DNA of 34,775 nucleotides from Bimuria novae-zelandiae CBS 107.79 (lineage: Eukaryota > Ascomycota > Dothideomycetes > Pleosporales > Didymosphaeriaceae): NCBI GenBank assembly GCA_010015655.1, contig ML976828.1, forward strand, positions 1-34,775, given 5' to 3'. Both the position numbers and the translations under genes were made by a program. The first letter of the stretch is position 1; the number at the start of each line of letters is the position of its first letter. Of the stretch, positions 31,654 to 34,775 are shown piece by piece. The notes below the pieces were generated by a model. That model made no database searches. It was given only the letters and a program-made list of their open reading frames with translations, and was not told where the DNA came from.

Positions 31654-32082
31654 TATTAAGACCCTAAGGGGTAGCTAGTCCTAAAGGGATAAAGGTTAGT
31701 TCTTAGATAAAAGTATTAAAAATATAAGTAAGGGGTATTAATAGCTCGCGCGTATTAATAGGGCATTAGTATTTAAAGTATATATAGTGTAATTAAATTA
31801 ATAAGAGCCTAAGTTAAATCTAAATAATATATTAGTAAATAGGTTAAATATAATAGTAGAAGACTACTATCGCGTTTCTATATACATAACTTGTCTCACG
31901 AATCCTAAGAGTCCTAGGAATCCCAACGTCCTATGTGCCAAGATACTTCTAGGACGCCCGATACTTTTGGGATGCGTGACTTAGTCACGTGACTTGTGGC
32001 TAAGTTAGGAATCTTGGCTGGTCGCATGGATAAGTGTCCATGCCCCGTCTCGCGTTATGTTGGGTCTCAACGGATCCTAACA
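31654..32082 (-). repeat. 5' LTR of gypsy-2
   Basis: 429 bp ending ATCCTAACA on the plus strand. Its outer 110 bases keep CpG- and CpA-rich text ('ggtcgcatggataagtgtcc', 'cccgtctcgcgttatgttgg') that is TpA in the left LTR; its inner part is the more mutated of the two. Confidence 0.92.
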
Positions 32083-32087
32083 CTTAT
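32083..32087. repeat. Gypsy-2 target-site duplication, right
   Basis: CTTAT, matching 25258-25262. Confidence 0.85.
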
Positions 32088-33320
32088 ATCTAGGTTTTAA
32101 CCTAAGCTAGCTTTAAAATTTCCTTAACCTTATACTATTTATAATATTAGTAGTATATACTATAGGCTTCCTTAATTCTATTAGATTTATATATTCCTAG
32201 AATCCTATATTAAGAGTAATTTAAAGTAAGGCATTCGTGTGCTGCGAGCGCGTGGTGGCTTAGTTAGTCTTTAGTAAAGGCTACTTCCTTTTACAGGCTT
32301 AGATACGCTAAGCACTGTGGGTAATATTTATCCTATTAGATAGACAGGTGGGTTTCGTGTCCTGTCTAGGTCACACCTGTGACACCTTTTAGGTCATAGG
32401 GGTCCATGCCATGTGGAAACCATCCGATTACGTATTTCTATTAGGCATAGATTTTATAAGTATTCTTAAAGCACCTATGCTAACCATTCTACTTATAATA
32501 TTTTATTTAATAAAGTAGAAAGTGTTTATAGTAGTTATTAAGTACTAAGTACTAGTTTTTACTTACTTAATAATAATTTAGGTTATTATAGGTGCAGGCT
32601 ACCTTAGCCTATCCTTTATAGTACTATTAGTATTCTTTTTTAGTATATTACTACTATTCCGCGCGTGCGTGTTACTTAACTATTATAATTTAATATAAAT
32701 AGTATACTAGTACTCCTTATATTGTCTTAGCTAGCTAGTAGACGTCTTAAGCATATAGTCCTTATACTATTATTTTCTAAGTGTACTAAAGTAAGTAATA
32801 TAGCCTATTATTATATACTTAGCATATTCCTTTTACTAATTAGCTAAAGATATCGTGCTCTTATAGAACAATCTTATTTTTTTTAACCTATTTTATTAAA
32901 TTAGGGATCTTCTATGCGAGGTCCTTAATTTTATTTACTAAAGTAAGGGTACCTTTTACTATATTAAGGAGGTTAGTTATATTAACCTCTATTTTCTATT
33001 TTTTTTTAGTCTCTAGTAAAGTGCCCCTATTTTCTATAATAAAGGCATGCTTTGTCCTTATATTATTGTTATTTTTCTTTAAAAGATATAAAGTTCCTAC
33101 TTTGCCTAGGTCCTCTAAATTTTTAGTTCTAGTTAGCCTGTTTCTTGTGCTAATAAGTTTTATTAGCTATAATAATATTTTTTATCCTTATTGCGGATTA
33201 TAGACTACGTATAATTCTTTAACCTTATAAATACATATCCTCCCCGTTACTTGTCTATTTTTCTTTTATATAAGTAATTATCTACTTTTATAGCTTAGTT
33301 AATAAGTTTCTTTAAGTTAT
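32088..33320 (-). pseudogene. Sequence right of gypsy-2, possibly gypsy-1 5'/gag part
   Basis: If gypsy-2 is removed, this continues from gypsy-1 upstream of protease on the minus strand. A helical charged stretch can be read on the minus strand around 33150-32830 ('NLEDLGKVGTLYLLKK', 'NKIKDLA.KIPNLIK.VKKNK') that would suit a gag N-terminal region, but no gag motif or zinc knuckle was found. A GC-richer patch at 32220-32440 holds an 8-bp inverted repeat TAGACAGG/CCTGTCTA (32341-32348, 32361-32368) and GTCACA-CC-TGTGAC (32370-32383). Assignment to gypsy-1 rests mainly on position. Confidence 0.35.
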
Positions 33321-33589
33321 TGTGAGGACGGGCACAGGCTCCTGCATTAAGAGAGTAGATAAGGTAGGTTGGCTCTATTTCAGCTACACTAAGATGAGGA
33401 GACTATAGGTACACAGGCCTGCGGCGCTTTTATGCGCTGCCGCTCGGCACGGAACATCTATCTATCTAAGATAGCTACACTGGGTGCGTGGGCAGCTGCG
33501 CCCAGGCGTGAGGCAGCTGCACCCAGGCGTGAGGCAGTCGCGCCTCTCACGCGAGGTCATGTGTCCTGCTAGCATGCCAGGCCGTCACA
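33321..33589 (-). repeat. 3' LTR of gypsy-3
   Basis: TGTGAGGACG...CCGTCACA on the plus strand, 269 bp, GC-rich and little mutated. The neighbouring pyrimidine tract 'caccctcttct' (33591-33601) is the minus-strand polypurine tract. It contains a roughly 20-bp tandem repeat 'cagctgc(g/a)cccaggcgtgagg' (about 33492-33535). The partner LTR is right of the window, so the duplication cannot be checked. Confidence 0.75.
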
Positions 33590-33619
33590 TCACCCTCTTC
33601 TAAGGTGGGCGTAGTCCTC

Positions 33620-34775
33620 TAAGTCTGTCGTGTTACCTCCTTCGTGTCTTGCCTTGTGCTAGTATAACCGTAGCTTTATTATCTTCCTTTATTATCTCTA
33701 GATAGGTGCCGGCCTCATACGCTCGCAGCTAGATGTCTAGTTGTAGTAGTAGCCCCGCTTTATCTAGGTATGCGTTATAATACTCCTTTACCTTATATAG
33801 TGCCCTAACAAAGCCTCGGGCGTTGTACCAAGTAGGGTTAGGATTATAGGCAGTCCAGGAGACTTTATATTATAAATATCCTTAATAGATATGGCTATTA
33901 AGGATCTTCTCTACTTACTATTCTAGGTTGCCGTTAACCTCTATTAGCTCCTCTTCTGGCTCTATCTAACCTAGTAGTGTGTCTGTAGCGGCTTTCCGTA
34001 GGCAGTCTATATAGAAGACATTATGTATGTGTATATACGGCGAAAGCTTAACTTAGTAGGAGTATCCTTTTATAGCGATAATTAGGTAGGGCCCGTATAT
34101 CTGCTAGTCAAGCTTTTAACTAGGCTAGTTAGTTATAAAGCCTCTTAGCGTAATATAGACTTAATCGCCTACTATAAAATCTAGCTTATGTTACTTTTTA
34201 TTTACTTAACGTGCTTATTGCTCCTAGGCATAAATAATCCCTCTCTAAGCTATCTCTATAGCCCGCTTTATAGCGTTATATTAAACCTTTGCGTAGTTCT
34301 GCGCTTCCTCTCGGGACATTTACTTACGGGCTGTGGGCGAGGTCTTTGTCCGCTCTTCCCAGTCCTAGTGGTGTGTAGGCTAATGTCCGAACTCGATCTT
34401 GTACGGCGAGAGGCCTGTAGTCTCATGAGGCAGTATAGCCTGAGCCCAGTCCATGCAGGGCAGTAGGTTAGACTAGTTATCCTAGTAGTAGTTAATAAAT
34501 AGGCGAAGGCGCTGGTTAAGATACTAGTTTATAATTTTTATGTTACTATTAGTCTAAGGATAATAAGCTATTAAGAGCTTTTGCTTAACGCCTATAAGTT
34601 GGCATAGCTTGTTTATAAATTATTAGGGGAAGAGGGCAATAGCATATGGAAGGAATTAAGGAATACACTGATTGCATTTATGTGTGAGTGATAGCTAAGA
34701 TATAGACTGCTAAGCCATCTAGGCAGCAGTAAGGAGTGTAGGCAGCCGTTCTGCTAGTGCGGACTAGTATAGGCA
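33620..34775 (-). pseudogene. Gypsy-3 pol relic, C-terminal part (integrase and chromodomain)
   Basis: Minus strand, entering from the right edge. The integrase core end reads 'INQYLNQRLRLFINYY.DN' and 'LLPCMDWAQAILPHETTGLS', then 'PYKIEFGH' (about 34570-34380); just before it the usual T-D-G-x-T-E appears as 'TNSNIK', so the Asp and the catalytic Glu position are Asn and Lys. Then comes a GPY/F-like region and a chromodomain 'YKVSWTAYNPNPTWYNARGF' (about 33870-33810) and a charged tail ending 'GKTRRR' (about 33655), 60-70 bases before the 3' LTR. No antisense accessory frame is seen between pol and the LTR here. The rest of the element lies outside the window. Confidence 0.82.

Larger units (their letters stand above)
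25263..32082 (-). mobile_element. Gypsy-2: complete Ty3/gypsy chromovirus, 6820 bp, RIP-inactivated
   Basis: Two 429-bp LTRs, 5-bp duplication CTTAT, polypurine tract beside the left LTR, gag-pol on the minus strand and a forward antisense accessory frame between pol and the 3' LTR. Left flank is gypsy-1 pol. The right flank may be the 5' part of gypsy-1. Confidence 0.92.

Noticed and set aside
20707..32400. A second copy of the gypsy-1 LTR at 32350-32400 ('tcacacctgtgac' resembles 'ctcacaccttgg')
   Set aside because: The resemblance is confined to about 10 bases and does not extend.
33021..33203. Forward hydrophobic 60-codon frame resembling a membrane peptide
   Set aside because: AT-rich RIP text; the opposite strand reads as a charged helical relic, so the hydrophobic run is its complement.
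34188..34466. Forward 92-codon frame
   Set aside because: Antisense to the integrase end of gypsy-3.
1..34775. A biosynthetic cluster, CRISPR array, tRNA or rRNA
   Set aside because: Nothing of this kind was seen; the direct repeats present are LTRs, TIR units and short tandem duplications.

Overview
The window looks like a filamentous ascomycete (Pezizomycotina) heterochromatic block. Three things point there. Nearly all of it is nested transposable-element relics carrying the signature of repeat-induced point mutation (RIP): Gln and Trp codons turned into TAA/TAG, TpA-rich text, and CpG surviving in many places where CpA is gone. The element families are typical fungal ones (Ty1/copia, Ty3/gypsy chromoviruses, Pogo/Fot1, Tc1/mariner, MULE). 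The two host-type genes have 44-51 nt introns with GTNNGN donors and CTAAC-like branch points. No rRNA, tRNA, CRISPR or bacterial-type operon is visible.

Layout: 1-2770 holds an LTR fragment followed by a 5'-truncated Copia relic (+) and its possible 3' LTR. 2770-4560 is AT-rich, with an unrecognised (+) relic and a Tc1/mariner transposase relic (-). 4560-8690 is an island of ordinary composition with two apparently spliced genes: a 291-residue multi-pass membrane protein (-, 5084-6054) and a small single-pass membrane/coiled-coil protein (+, 7474-8120). A second copy of the first LTR lies between them. 8690-11910 is a MULE with long TIRs and a perfect 9-bp target duplication; it splits an older coding relic read on the minus strand. 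12082-17207 is a complete but RIP-killed Copia element (169-bp LTRs, TSD CCAGG). 17394-19258 is a complete but dead Pogo/Fot1 element (TA duplication), followed by a non-RIPped patch and a truncated second Fot1-type transposase (-, to 20480).

From about 20560 to the right end three Ty3/gypsy chromoviruses, all coded on the minus strand, lie together. Gypsy-1 (left part about 20560-25262) is interrupted in its protease/gag region by gypsy-2 (25263-32082, 429-bp LTRs, TSD CTTAT). The sequence resumes at 32088 and is met at 33321 by the 3' LTR, chromodomain and integrase end of gypsy-3, which runs out of the window.

The retroelement and transposon genes are relics: they keep family motifs but have lost catalytic residues, repeatedly Asp to Asn. 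The most unusual signals are: (i) a (+)-strand cysteine/coiled-coil reading frame, antisense to pol, placed between pol and the 3' LTR in both gypsy-1 and gypsy-2; (ii) RIP that is heavy inside elements but weak at their outer edges, readable from LTR pairs; (iii) unequal numbers of internal TIR repeat units, 2 versus 3, in both the MULE and the Pogo element; (iv) the island with two intron-containing genes, one of which has a 13-C tract deciding its start and a probable frameshift in its coiled coil. Functions of the two host genes are not recognised.
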